The notes beneath the pieces were generated by a model. That model worked only from the letters and a program-made list of their open reading frames with translations, was not told where the DNA came from and made no database searches. From Cochliopodium minus (taxonomy: Eukaryota; Discosea; Himatismenida; Cochliopodiidae), in NCBI GenBank assembly GCA_024220525.1, contig JAMYWO010000010.1:55236-112168 (forward strand): a DNA stretch of 56,933 nucleotides, written 5' to 3'. A program made the position numbers and the translations under genes. Of this stretch, positions 1 to 10,311 are shown piece after piece. The stretch's first letter is position 1, and each line of letters opens with the position of its first letter.

Positions 1-77
1 AAAATAAATAAAATAAATAAAATAAATTTGATAAATAAAATAAATTTGATAAATAAAATAAATTTGATAAATAAAAT
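1..77. repeat. Low-complexity contig-end repeat, identical to 50220-50296
   Basis: The first 77 bases are a TTTGATAAATAAAATAAA-type repeat. Base by base they equal the last 77 bases before the N at 50297. The copy lies in what should be one intron of the ABCG gene whose two halves sit at 111-2223 and 48598-50070. It is best read as the overlap of two contig ends. Confidence 0.9.
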
Positions 78-110
78 TAAATAAATAAACAAAAATAAAA
101 AAAAATTTAC

Positions 111-2223
111 CAATGCAATAATAAAACTGCATCAAATAAGAAACGGAGTACTTCTGAAGAGAACCCTCCTTAACAAACTCGGAAATTTTCTTAAACTCAG
201 GACGTTCCTGTTGAATTTCCTTGGTGAGGGCGGCCTCGAAGGGAGAATCTTTAAATACCGAGTTGTACTCGATTCCCTTTTTCTTTCCGACCGGCCCGCA
301 TACGATGTCGATGAAGAAATCTGCGGGGTTGATGTGTTCTGGGACGGGGAAGCCCAGGTACTTGTCGAAATACTCTGCTGCTTTTTTGGCTGGTCCGAAA
401 TAAACTGGTTTTTTTTTTTTGTGAACAAAGATTTTATTTAAAAATTAAATTGAAAATTAATTCATAAATAACTTTTTTTTTCAATGATATATATCATATT
501 ATATAAAAAAAATTTAATTTTATTTTAAATTGAAATTGATATTATCCAAATTTATTTTTTTTTGAATAATATGATCAAATTTATTATTTGAGAAAAAAAA
601 GAGAGATTTTTAACATAAATTAATTTAAATTAATCTAAATTAATTTAAATTATAAATTAAAAGTTAAAAAAATATTTTATAAACACTAGTTTTAATTTTA
701 CCTGTTTTTCCAGCGTCTAAAATCATGAGTTGATCAACGAGATCGAAGATAGTGGATCTGGGTTGATGCAAAGTGGTTATGATGGTTCTTTTCCCCTTCA
801 CTGCCAACTCGTTCAGAAGTTGCATCAAACTCAAACTGTTGAAGGCGTCCAAGCCGCTTGTTGGTTCTGTTTTTTAATTTTAAAAAAAATTATTATTTTA
901 ATTTTACTTTTTAAAATTAATTAATTTAAAATACTTTTAAAAACTAATTGAAAAATGATTTTAAATATGAATTAAGATTATAAAGTTTTAAATGAAAATA
1001 ATTTTATTTTGTAGGAGATTTTTTTTTAAAATGATTGAATGGAAATAATGATATCAAATACAAAAAATAAAACATTATTAATAAAAAGTGAGGATTTAAA
1101 TTTAAATCATTTTTAAAAACAAATAAAAAATTAAAATTAAATAATTTGTTAGTATAAAAAAAAAAAGGTATATATAACAACCAAAATGTAAAAATTTTTT
1201 TAAAAATTTATTGTTACCATCCAAGTACAAGATGGAAGGGTCTCTTATCAGTTGCACGCCTATCGCTACTCTCTTTCTCTCTCCCCCACTTACACCTCTC
1301 ACCTTCTCGTTACCGATACGAGTGTCGGCAGCCTTTCGAAGACCAAGATCATCTATCAGATTCTCTACCTTCTCCACCTTTTGCTCCATCGTCAGCTTTC
1401 CCAGCTGTAAGTTGGCGTAGAACATCAGCGTTTCTCTCACTGTCAACGTTTCTTTGAGACAATCGTCTTGGTAGACATATCCTGAAATGCTTTATAAGAT
1501 AAAAAATTAATATTTCCATTTCAATAAAAATTTTTTATTATTAATTTTTTGAATAAAAATTTAAATTTTATATTATTATAATATAAATAAATTAAAATTT
1601 TTATTCAACAAAATATTAATTTTGAAAATTCTTTATCAGTGTTTTACCTTTTGAATGCTCTTTTGGTTGATTTGCTTTTGGATAGATTTTCTCCGTTCAC
1701 TTCGATATCTCCCTCTATCTTTCCAGATTTGGTTCTTTTGGCCAAGATGTCCAACAAAGTTGTCTATGATAAGGAAAATTTTATTATGAATTTTAAGAAA
1801 ATTAAAAATTCAGCGAAATAGTATATTAAAATTGATAAAAAGGGAAATTATAATATAATGGTATATCTCTTGAATCTTCTTAGATATATTAATTTGTAAT
1901 GTTATTTTTAAAATTACTTTTCCTGCTCCTGATGATCCTATAATCACTAGCACTTGTCCTTTTTGCACGAATCCAGAGACATCATTCAATATCACTTTAG
2001 GTTGCTTCACCTTTTTGAATTTGGAGCCCTCCACTTTTTGCTTGATTTCTATTTCATATTTAATGTTTGTCCATTTCAAGTATACAGGGAAATAGGAGAT
2101 GTTGATGGTCGATTTAGCTTCGAATCCGATTGAATAGTTATTATCTCCATTATTCAGGTCTATTTTTTCTAAATTTGTATCATTCCCTTGCATTTCTATA
2201 TCATTTTGATCCACTAAGTTCAT
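111..2223 (-). CDS. ABCG (White-type) half-transporter, N-terminal nucleotide-binding half
   Basis: This is the ATP-binding half of an ABCG transporter. Exons on the minus strand, from the ATG at 2223, give a ~75-residue leader and an NBD. The Walker A (IIGSSGAGK then TTLLDILAKR) is split by an intron. The Q-loop region (GYVYQDD), the signature VSGGERKR, Walker B (ILYLDEPTSGLDA) and the switch His (TTLHQPR) follow. The last exon (111-405) carries VYFGPAKKAAEYF and NPADFFIDIV, typical of the linker before the ABCG membrane domain. It ends on a GT donor at 110/109 in phase 1. The membrane domain is absent here but lies at 48598-50070 with a matching acceptor phase, so the gene is complete but split by contig order. 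The family exports lipids, sterols or pigments; the substrate cannot be told. Confidence 0.93.
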
Positions 2224-2674
2224 TTTTGGTAAAGATTTATTCCAATTTCCTTTTTTTTTATTTAAATTTTATTTGTTTTTTAAATATTTTATTTTTTTCA
2301 AAAGAAAACAGCGAAAAGATTAAAAAAAATATATTATTTATTCGCAAATTGATCGTTTTTCGTTGGGATTAAAAAGATCAAAAAATTCAAAATGCAGAGT
2401 AATGGAGAAGACATTTTTGTTTGCAATTTGTTTCAAATTTTCAGGAAAGAAATTCATCATTTTAAAGTGGAGCGGTTATTTAAAATCCCTCGAAACATAA
2501 AATGAGGGATTAAAAATTTTATTAATCCCTCTAAAAGAATTTTTCAATTATCATTAAGAAACTTGTCTCCAAATTTTTATCAAAATAGATCTTAATTGTG
2601 ATTATTAGAAATCACAATTCCATTTCTTCACAATCTTTTTTTTTTTAATTTTGAAATAAATAAAATTGGATTGA
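2224..2674. promoter_or_regulatory. Divergent intergenic region with two perfect hairpins
   Basis: This 451-bp stretch lies between the ABCG start (minus) and the GT90-like start (plus). It contains a perfect 10-bp inverted repeat GAGGGATTAA / TTAATCCCTC (2504-2513 and 2522-2531), with a third half-site AATCCCTC at 2484-2491. A second perfect 10-bp inverted repeat, AATTGTGATT / AATCACAATT, is at 2594-2603 and 2610-2619. No ORF is supported. The position suggests a shared promoter; the function of the repeats is inferred only from symmetry and place. Confidence 0.45.
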
Positions 2675-3192
2675 ATGAGGTTTATTAAAATCTTATTGAT
2701 AGCTGTGGCAATCATATCATTGATTCTTTTCCTCTTAATATTCAATTATAATGTGAAATACGATCAAAATGATATTTCTATCCATGATAATAATCAAAAA
2801 GAGTTTATTGATTGGAATTCTCTTGTGAAAGAAGATCTCATATCACAATTGAATCAATTCAGAAAGGATGGCATTGATGATTCCTTCATAGATTTCTACA
2901 GAGATCATAAGAATCAAAATTCTATGTGCAGGATCCAAATCATAGACTCCATAATCTATCTGGGTAACATAATTAACATATAATACAATATCTAATAATC
3001 ATACAATGCTGACAGACGACAATAAGTAAGAGTAGATTTTATAATAGATAAAAAAAAATTTATCTTGATGTTAAAGGCTGAATGGATTCACCTTGGATTA
3101 TTGCAAATCTATCCCAAAGAAATTCAAAGAATGCATGAAAAAAGGATATAAATTCACAAGTATAAAAAAAATCATATTATTTTTAAAAGATT

Positions 3193-3228
<36 letters not shown>

Positions 3229-3562
3229 ATATAAAAATAAAAAATAAATTATCAATTGATGAATTTTTTTATGCAAAGTTTATCGCTTGGTATAATCAAG
3301 AAATTTCGATTATTTTTTTATTTTTTTTATTTTTTATTTTTTTATTTAATTATTTAATTATTTTTTTTTATTTTTATATTTCTCTAGATTTGGATTTCAT
3401 TTTGTTGAATTATGACATTTATTATCCTTACTCCGAAAACATGAAAGAATCAGTCGAAGTCAAAGTGCCCCTCGTTAAAATGTCCATCAACAAAGAGCCT
3501 TCTACACAAACCATCCTTTTGATACCCGACACCTACATGCTTCAAAGGTGGGAAGGTCTCAG
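2675..3562 (+). CDS. Type II membrane glycosyltransferase, GT90/CAP10-like, 3' end missing
   Basis: The ATG at 2675 opens an exon with a short basic end and one hydrophobic segment (about residues 4-25), a signal anchor as in Golgi glycosyltransferases. Later exons encode NGFTLDYCKSIPKKFKEC (around 3078-3150) and, at 3388-3562, DLDFILLNYDIYYPYSE followed by KVPLVKMSINKE and ILLIPDTYMLQRWEG. This order (LPDvdF, a P-containing strand, then a D-x-x-x-P strand and a W) resembles the CAP10/POGLUT (GT90) family. The splice joint near 2960-3075 could not be settled. The gene stops at a donor at 3563 and an intron that runs into the N at 3750. The ORF beyond the N is not recognisably GT90, so the 3' half is missing. 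The family call is moderate. Confidence 0.5.
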
Positions 3563-3749
3563 GTAAGTTAAATAAAAAAATAAAAAAAAAAATAATAAGA
3601 TTAAAAATTAAAAATAATAAAGAAATATAAAAATAAATAAAATAAAAAAATAAAAATAAAGTGAAAATGAAAATTTCCTCAGTTTCAATATATATAGAAA
3701 TAAGAAGCACATTGAATATAAATCTTTATTTCGGTCATTCTTATTTAAA

Positions 3750-3827
3750 NTTTTATTCATTTTATTCATTTTATTCATTTTATTCATTTTATTCATTTTA
3801 TTCATTTTATTCATTTTATTCATTTTA
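3750..3827. repeat. Single-N joint followed by (TTTTATTCA)n tandem repeat
   Basis: An N at 3750 is followed by about eight tandem copies of the 9-mer TTTTATTCA, ending at the start of an exon. The N separates two genes that do not continue each other, so it is probably a contig joint. On the minus strand the repeat reads as (MNK)n, which is not a real protein. Confidence 0.8.
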
Positions 3828-3828
3828 G

Positions 3829-4877
3829 CTTCCATAAATTCTTTTACAAATAAACCTGTGTCTATTGATGATTTATTTCCTCATTTGGTATTAGTAATTG
3901 TGAAATATAATCCCAAATGGTAAAAAATTATTTTATTTTTTAAAATTTTTTAATCTTTTTTTTATCTTTTTTAAATTTTTTTTAATCTTCTTTTTTATCT
4001 TTTTTAATTTTAATTTTTTGAAACAAGGTTACATTGCAATATTTCTTTCGTTGAAAGATTTTATGACAGTGAAAACGATGAAAAAAGTGGGGAAAGACTC
4101 TACTCTTTCACCACTTTCCTCTCCGCAATATCTTTCATCCAAAACATCTCTGCAAAAGACCTCAACATGACCGAAGAGAATTTCACCGAGCTTTTAAATA
4201 ACAATAAGATAGAAAATCAACAAATAATGCTCGAAAAAACTCCGCGAAAAGAAATTAATTTCGATGGAATTTTGAAAACTGAAGTCTCCACTTTTTTCAA
4301 CCCCAAAAACAAGTTTTTGATGATGGATATCAACAGTTTGCCTCTTCAGGACATCCCCACTCTTTACCAATCTTACACTGAGATTTTTGAGAGCAAAAAG
4401 AATAATCCTACCTCTTCGTCCATTCACAAGCTCAAGCACGAAGACAAAAGATATTCTAAAATGAGTAAAAAAAAGTTTTTGAAAATATTTCTTTTATTTT
4501 TATTTATTTTTCTTTTTTTCTTTTTGTTAATTTTTGTTTATTTTTTTCTTTTCTTTTATTTTTATTTTTATTTATTTTATAATACTTTTTACTTGACTTT
4601 ATTATTTATTATTTTTTTTTAAAAAAAAGCAAAAATAAAGGTTCGTTTACCTGGAGGACATTTTAGGATGATTTTGTTGAGAAAAGACTGCAAATTGTCT
4701 GACTTAATGATACAAATCAACAAAAAATTGGGTGTGCATGCAATACAGATATTCAAGCTGAGCATCAACAAGCAAGATCTTATTTTGACAGAGGATTCCG
4801 TCAAAGAACTCAAAGATAATGATTGTCTTGAAGTTATTTCCAAAGAAAGGAGGAGCACATTCATGTTGAAAAATTGA
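3829..4877 (+). CDS. Unrecognised protein with C-terminal ubiquitin-like domain, 5' end missing
   Basis: Three exons are visible: about 3829-3921 (FTNKPVSIDDLFPHLVLVIV), about 4028-4459 (charged and polar, with the Ser/Thr-Glu-rich run MTEENFTELLNNNKIENQQ), and 4630-4877. The last exon starts KIKVRLPGGHFRMILLRK and continues LSDLMIQINKKLGV and DLILTEDSVKELKDNDCLEV. This beta-beta-alpha-beta pattern suits a ubiquitin-like, RA or PB1-type fold. The splice at 4460-4629 is in phase and removes an F/L/I-rich pseudo-coding intron. The stop is TGA at 4875. The 5' end is lost at the N joint. I do not recognise the family; a signalling adaptor is possible but unproven. Confidence 0.6.
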
Positions 4878-5120
4878 AAAGAGTTTAATTGTACAAATAA
4901 AATAGAAAAAAAATTATTGTATTAACTTTTTCAATATTTTTTTTTAATTGTTTTTTGTTTAAAAAATGGTTTGTTATGGGTATTTGTTATTTGCATTTTT
5001 AATGTGTTTTCAAATTAACTTCAAAAAAAAAAAAATAAAAAAAATTTGATTTTGTTCAAAAAGACATTCTAAGAAGAAGATATAAAAGCAATTATAAACT
5101 GATTATAAAACAAATTAAAT

Positions 5121-6074
5121 ATGGAAGATAGAAGACCTTTGCCTACATGGAATTTCAGTTTGGTTGTCGTAAGAAATAAAAAGGGTGAATTTTTATTAGT
5201 GGATGAATCGAAGAATAGAGGATATTGGGTAAACAAATTAAAGTAATAAAATGAGATTAAATGAATATAATTTATAAATAATTCATATAATGGTATAGTT
5301 GCCAGGAGGAAGAGTAGAAGGGTAAAAAATAATTTTTTTGGAGAATATATCATGAAATTAAGATAATTAAAAGAATCTTGGTATTTTATTCCAAACCAAA
5401 TGAGTTTTCGAATACTCTTTTTAATTATGTTTAAGAAAAAGAAAATATATATTTTCTTATAAATTTTTTTATTTGAAATGATAAATGGATAGAACCGAAA
5501 CTTTTGATGAAGCAGCAATTCGCGAAACAGTAAAACATTTTTTTAAATTAATTTTAAAATCTTTTATAATTAAAATCTATTTTTTTATTGATTGAAATAA
5601 TAAAAAAAAAAAAAGAAAGAAGAAGCAGGTATCTTCACAAATTTTTTTACCCCAATTTAACATTAAACACAAATCAATTTTTTATTTTGAATTAGGTATT
5701 GATGTGAAGTTGTTGGGAGTCTTGAGAGTACAGAGAACCCCAAGCAAAAACTCAGCACGTATAAGGTACATTTATTTAGCTGGTAATAAAAAATAAAAAA
5801 TAAAAAATAAAAAATAAAAAAAACATAAATAAAAAATACATTTTTAAAAAAACTTTGTTTAGAGCCCATTGACGAGAACCAACAACCAAAATCAGTCCCA
5901 GATAAAGAGTCCAATGGTGCACAATGGATTAGTTACGAAAACATGATGAAAGATGTGAAGGAGAAGAAAAAGAGATTGAGGGGGTTTGAACCTGTTCATT
6001 TTTTTGATCTTGTAAATAAAGGAAACTTCCAAATGGCTCCTTTGTCCATTTTTACACTTGAAGGAGAATTTTAA
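5121..6074 (+). CDS. Nudix hydrolase
   Basis: From the ATG at 5121 the exons read MEDRRPLPTWNFSLVVV, then LPGGRVEG, then TETFDEAAIRE, then EEAG and onward. Spliced with canonical GT-AG sites they give a complete Nudix box G-x5-E-x7-R-E-U-x-E-E-x-G-U (GRVEGTE ... RETKEEAGI). This box binds the metal ions that hydrolyse nucleoside-diphosphate-linked substrates. The total length is about 170 residues, normal for a single-domain Nudix enzyme. The Nudix box is broken by three introns, one after LPGGRVEG, one after RET and one within the Gly codon of EEAG. The enzyme is cytosolic by default (no signal seen). The substrate (8-oxo-dGTP, diadenosine polyphosphate, ADP-ribose or other) cannot be assigned. 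Confidence 0.9.
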
Positions 6075-6199
6075 AAAAAAATTTGTTTCTTAAACATAAA
6101 AAATAATTTAAATTAAAATCATTAAAATGAATAACTTTGTGAGAAAATTTTTAATTATCTTTCCAAAGTTCAAATGAAAATTTTTTTTCCTTGTTAACT

Positions 6200-6425
6200 T
6201 TAAATTCAAATCAAATCACTATTTGTATGTTTAAATTATTTTTACGTGCCAAATCAATGGGAGTTTCTCCATGTTCGAATTTTATTTTTATGGTTTATAT
6301 CATTTTTTTTGCCAAAGATAATATCTTCAAATAATTGGTAATTTGAAATAAGATCAGTATATGAGATAATCATGGAATAAAGGGAAGTCAAACCACAAAA
6401 TTTTTTTTTTAGAATTCTGCTTTGA
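6200..6425 (-). pseudogene. Ankyrin-repeat gene remnant
   Basis: On the minus strand one frame reads GLTSLYSMIISYTD, LFEDIIFGKKNDINHKNK, and a one-base shift then gives FEHGETPIDLARKNNLN before a stop. Together these match the ankyrin pattern (…LL..gadiN.kn..GeTPlDLA...). The frameshift and the lack of flanking exons mark it as a remnant. The shift lies inside a 38-bp sequence that recurs inverted at 8950-8987. Confidence 0.6.
6266..6303 (-). repeat. 38-bp inverted duplication, left copy
   Basis: The reverse complement of 6266-6303 is identical over 38 bp to 8950-8987. It lies within the ankyrin remnant. With the other copy it brackets a 2.65-kb block carrying a divergent pair of decayed genes. 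Confidence 0.9.
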
Positions 6426-6639
6426 TTCACTAAATTTGATTATATAATTTATGTTATTTTTTTTTTATATAAATTTCATATGATCAAAATAGGATAAATA
6501 TTTTGATTCAAAACAAACATATTTATATCTCATAATTTTGATTCAATCAAAATTGATTCTCCAAATATATCTTTATTTGCTTTATTTGTATTTCATATTA
6601 AATTAATTTTTTTCTTTGACTATTTCCATCTATTCCTTT

Positions 6640-7622
6640 GTGACTTTATTTTGTTGCCCTTCAAGATTATTGATTCTATTCTTTAATTCCTCATTTTGTT
6701 TGGATAAATTCTAATTTTAGATTTAAAATCTCATTTTCTCTTTAAAATTTCATTATTGTTGATTTATATTCTTCATTTTCATGAGTATGTTTGGATAATT
6801 CGTTGACTTTTAATAAGAGCGTTTGATTAAAAGAATAATCTTCCTTTATTTCTTTCTTTTTTTTTTTTTTTTGGTCTTTTCTTTTGCATTGTTCTTTTCT
6901 TTATCTTCAGATTCAACTTAATCAGAATAACGGCTGATGACAATCCTATCTCTTTTTGATTTCCTAGTTGGTTCTAATTTAAGTTTTTGTTCAGTTTTAT
7001 GTTTATTGGGTTCAATTTTTTTATTTTTCTTCCAATACTGAATTTCTTTTTGAATTTTGAAAAGATCAATCTCCAATTTTTGTTCATCTTCAGTGGGTAA
7101 CAAATCATTCAATGCTTGGAATAATAATTCCCCATTTCGTGAATAAATGAAAGCATCATATTTTTTATGATTATGGAAGAGTTCAACAATTCGATACTTC
7201 TTTTCTTGATACATACAGTCATGATTTGCAGACCAATAATACTGTGAATGTTTGTCCAATATACAAATGGGAATGTCATCATCTCTGTCAGCATAAATGG
7301 GATAATGTTCTGTTGTGCGTATAGGATCGTATACGTGGATTTGTCTTCCACCATTCTATTATTTTTAGTGGATTATCTGATAAAATTAAATTTTGAATTG
7401 ATTTTTAAAATTTATTTCATTATTTTGTTTTGGTGCTTCAGGCTTTGATATTTCTGGATCTATTTGTAAAGAAGCTATGATTTTATCTTGAATTTTGAAT
7501 TCCTCTATGTTTTTGGCTTCTTTCAAATTAATAGTATCTATTCTCTTTTCAGTATTTTTGAATTCACTTTTACTTCCCTTTTTATCTTTAACTTCATTTG
7601 ATTTCTTGTTTTTGGTTGACAT
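6640..7622 (-). pseudogene. Decayed accessory gene, divergent partner of the transposase-like gene
   Basis: It begins MSTKNKKSNEVKDKKGSKSE (ATG at 7622), a Lys-rich leader. A frame change near 7385-7340 leads to a globular-looking segment with GGRQIHVYDPIRTTEHYPIY, CILDKHSQYYWSANHDC, KYRIVELFHNHKKYDAFIY and SRNGELLFQALNDLLP. After the stop at 6918 the remaining frames still read as a Lys/Glu-rich coiled coil (NQTLLLKVNELSKHTHEN; KRENEILNLKLEFIQ) with several stops. Only 49 bp separate its start from the transposase-like start at 7672, so the two shared a promoter. I do not recognise the fold. It could be the second gene of a two-gene mobile element. Confidence 0.55.
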
Positions 7623-7671
7623 TATAACTAAATTTTTTAATATATTTGAAAATAAATAAAATTTATCATTT

Positions 7672-8837
7672 ATGATGGAAGAAGAAGAAGAAATTGAAAA
7701 TATTAAAGAACAAATATCATTGAGCGTATTGGATAATGTAATTTCAAATCTAAAATCAAAACAAATTCCGAAATATTTGATATCATTAATTTTTGAAGGA
7801 GTGCAACAAAACCATATATCTCTTTTAATCGATACAACACCCCAAAATATCAACAATTTTTTCCATCCTTCCAACCAAATTATGAAAAAGGAAAAAAATG
7901 GAAAATTAAAAAGAAAATATAAACATATAAAAGATCAATTATCACATTGTTTAAACTTCCATTATGGATATCCCATCTACAATACCAAAAAAGATTTGTT
8001 ATCAAAAATAAAGGATAATATCTCTGATTTGATAAAACAAAGGAGTATTTCTCAATCATTGAAAATCAAAATTTGAAAAAAGAGTCCTTGATAAGAAAAA
8101 ATTCATTAAAAGCAGAAATAGATATTCATCATAGGGCAATCAAAATACAAAATGAAATATTCAAAAAACAAAAAAAGATTTGTTAAACAATGAATGTCCA
8201 ATCCTCATCGATTTTTGGGCCAACCAACAAAAAAAGAAGGGAGAGCACACATACTCAATTTTTCTATCATCAAAAGAGGAATTCAGTCCCACATGGAAGA
8301 AATTAATTATATAGATTTTTTTTTCGATCAAAATTATTCTGCAGCATCAACATTGGCTTCTGCATGGGGAGATATTCTTTGATTAAACAGGTAACATTAT
8401 TAGGATTCAAATCAGAAAAAATATATATTTGGACTGATCGTGGAGGAAGCGATTTTATCAATTATAAAGTACTATATTTTTATCAATGCTTGGGAAAGAG
8501 ATGTGGTGTCCCCATGATTATATCAACATTCGAATCATTACACGGTCATTCAATATGTGATGCTCATTTTGGGAGAGGAAAGAGAAAAATCAGGCATGAT
8601 ATTAATCTGGAAATCAGTAGTTTACGATTTACTAGAGCATTTGTGTCTGAGTGTTTTTCAAAATTGAAAAATACCACATCATATAAAATTATTCCAATTA
8701 TAAAAAAATCGAAAATTGATCCAAAAAAAGAGTTTGGATTCAAGATTACCGAATATAGATGTTTTGATTTTACCAATGAGAAACTTGAAAAAAACAAGTA
8801 TACTGCAGAACTCATGTTCTATGAAGATCATAAATAA
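7672..8837 (+). pseudogene. DDE-transposase-like gene with several frame breaks
   Basis: Four overlapping frame pieces follow one another. 7672-8076 carries an acidic start MMEEEEEIENIKEQ and FHPSNQIMKKEKNGKLKRKY. 8056-8180 is a coiled-coil-like stretch. 8165-8382 carries NECPILIDFWANQQ, SHMEEINYIDFFFDQNYSAA and ASAWGDIL. 8364-8837 carries IYIWTDRGGSDFINYKVLYF, QCLGKRCGVPMI, FESLHGHSICDAHFGRGKRK. The IWTDRGGSDF and HGHSICDAHFG blocks resemble the RNase-H-like catalytic core of eukaryotic DDE/KDZ-like transposase relatives; this rests on pattern memory, not a search. At least three frame changes make it inactive as assembled. No introns are seen, unlike the neighbouring cellular genes. Confidence 0.6.
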
Positions 8838-8996
8838 ATGTTAAAATTATTATCAAAACCTTCAATTAAAATTCATCTAATCAATGTCTATTTCATTTAT
8901 AATACAAATCCCCCAAAACATGATGATATTCAAATTGAATATTTTTTTTATGATATAAACCATAAAAATAAAATTCGAACATGGAGAGAATATTGA
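8838..8996 (+). pseudogene. Short ORF remnant ending in the 38-bp inverted duplication
   Basis: The ATG at 8838 directly follows the transposase-like stop. It encodes 52 residues (SKPSIKIHLINVYFIYNT ... DINHKNKIRTWREY) and ends at TGA 8994. The same frame stays open past the TGA for about 29 codons (NLQVNDQWFNNRNNWK), so the stop may be a lesion. The last part is the right copy of the 38-bp duplication. The function is unknown. Confidence 0.4.
8950..8987 (+). repeat. 38-bp inverted duplication, right copy
   Basis: This is an identical, inverted copy of 6266-6303. Identity ends on the outer side after GGAGA and on the inner side at a T/A run. No clear target-site duplication is seen next to either copy. 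Confidence 0.9.
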
Positions 8997-9135
8997 AATT
9001 TGCAAGTCAATGATCAGTGGTTCAATAATAGGAATAATTGGAAAGTATTTGTTAATGTAAATTTTATAATTTCATATATTTTGTAAGGAAAATAATTTTG
9101 TTTTCCAAAAAAAAAATATATTAAATGTTAAAACT

Positions 9136-9763
9136 ATGAGTCAAAACTGGTTTAATATTAATGAAAGACATTCAAGTAATTTTGTTGGAAATTTAAATCA
9201 AGAAATATTCAAAAAAGATAAAAGTGGATTTCCTGAAGCAACAAATATTATTTTTCCTCCAACAACTATGAAGCAAGTTGGTTAAGACACAAACCTGCCA
9301 CTCAAGTTCCAACATCTTTTGATGGATCTATATTTACAATAAATGGATCAAAATTCTGCATTATCAGATATTAATAATATTACAAATGTAAATATATCAA
9401 GTCCTATTAATAATCAAGTTTTAACATACAGTGGATCAAACTGGATAAATCAAAATTCTTCTTCACTTTGTTCCTTTTAACAATATGAATGGTATTGAAG
9501 CAAGAAGTGTAATTGTTATGCCAAATAATGGTATATTAAAGAGTTTATATGTTCAATTAACAGTTGCTCCTGGAGGAATAAACACTAGAACTTTTACAGT
9601 AAGAATAAACAGTGTAAATACAGCACTAACTCTTACATTAACTATGACAGGTTCTACAACAATAAATACTTCAATTGTAAATGTTTCTTATGTTTCAGGA
9701 GATAAAATAACAATATTTCACACTATGTCAGGAGCTGCTGGATCTGAAGCATATTTATTTTGA
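9136..9763 (+). pseudogene. Virion-fibre/spike-like gene remnant
   Basis: Starting at MSQNWFNINERHSS (ATG 9136), three frames are used in turn. The middle piece contains ALSDINNITNVNISSP followed by NNQVLTYSGSNWINQ. This 'LsDl.dVniSsP.nGqvL.Y....W.n' signature is common in tail-fibre and virion-attachment proteins of phages and large DNA viruses. The last piece (about 9463-9763) is a beta-rich domain (IEARSVIVMPNNGILKSLYV; PGGINTRTFTVRINSVNT; VSYVSGDKITIFHT), a jelly-roll or trimer-forming pattern of viral receptor-binding tips. It is intronless. Frame changes near 9270, 9350 and 9465 show decay or poor sequence. The host of the virus would be this protist. Confidence 0.55.
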
Positions 9764-9776
9764 GTTTTATTTAAGC

Positions 9777-9919
9777 AGAGAAAAAAAAAGAAGAGAAAAG
9801 GAGAGAGGAAAGATAGATTTCAAAAAAATATTTATAAAAATATAATACTAAAATAATTAATATTTTAATATAAGTTTTCAATAATCATATCTCTCCCTCT
9901 TTTTCTCTTCTTTCTCTCA
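9777..9919. repeat. Long GA/CT imperfect hairpin after the fibre-like gene
   Basis: A GA-rich arm (9777-9815) and a CT-rich arm (9888-9919) are nearly reverse-complementary and separated by about 70 bp of A/T. The arm starts 14 bp after the stop at 9763. Two related hairpins lie at 11576-11705 and 11760-11896. Confidence 0.7.
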
Positions 9920-9948
9920 TAAATTATTTTTTGAGATATTAATTTAAT

Positions 9949-10159
9949 ATGTCTTCATATTCTATTGTAATGATTAATAATTCTATCGATATGAATCAAA
10001 ATGGATATACTGGATATACAAAGAGTAGATAATAATGTATTGAATATGTGTACACTGAGAGCATCGAATGGAACAATGATTAATGATGGAATTAATCAAT
10101 ATGTTGAAATTGTAAATTATGGAGGAAACTGGTATGCACCAAGAATAAACACAAATTGA
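9949..10159 (+). pseudogene. Small intronless ORF with one frameshift, virus-like neighbourhood
   Basis: The ATG at 9949 gives MSSYSIVMINNSIDMNQNGY. After one frame change near 10010 it continues IQRVDNNVLNMCTLRASNG and INQYVEIVNYGGNWYAPRIN to TGA at 10157. It is Asn/Tyr-rich and short (about 70 residues in total). A minor virion protein would fit the context, but no family is recognised. A GA-rich tract follows the stop. Confidence 0.4.
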
Positions 10160-10311
10160 GAGAAAGAGATGGTGAGAAATGAATTTTGAATAATTTATTT
10201 AAAATAATCTATTAAAAACTATTATATTTATTATAAATAGGACTCTCCATTAAATAATTTAAATTCATTTTAGTAAATTTACAAAATTAATTTTGTTAAC
10301 AATCAAAAATA

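Noticed and set aside
221-403. Plus-strand frames opposite the ABCG exon
   Set aside because: The minus strand encodes the conserved VYFGPAKKAAEYF-NPADFF linker with correct splice sites.
3608-3835. Minus-strand (MNK)n open frame
   Set aside because: It is the translation of the TTTTATTCA tandem repeat and crosses the N at 3750.
6918-7259. Separate small gene starting at a TTG
   Set aside because: The frame continues upstream of the TTG into a protein-like sequence, so it is a middle part of the decayed gene 6640-7622.
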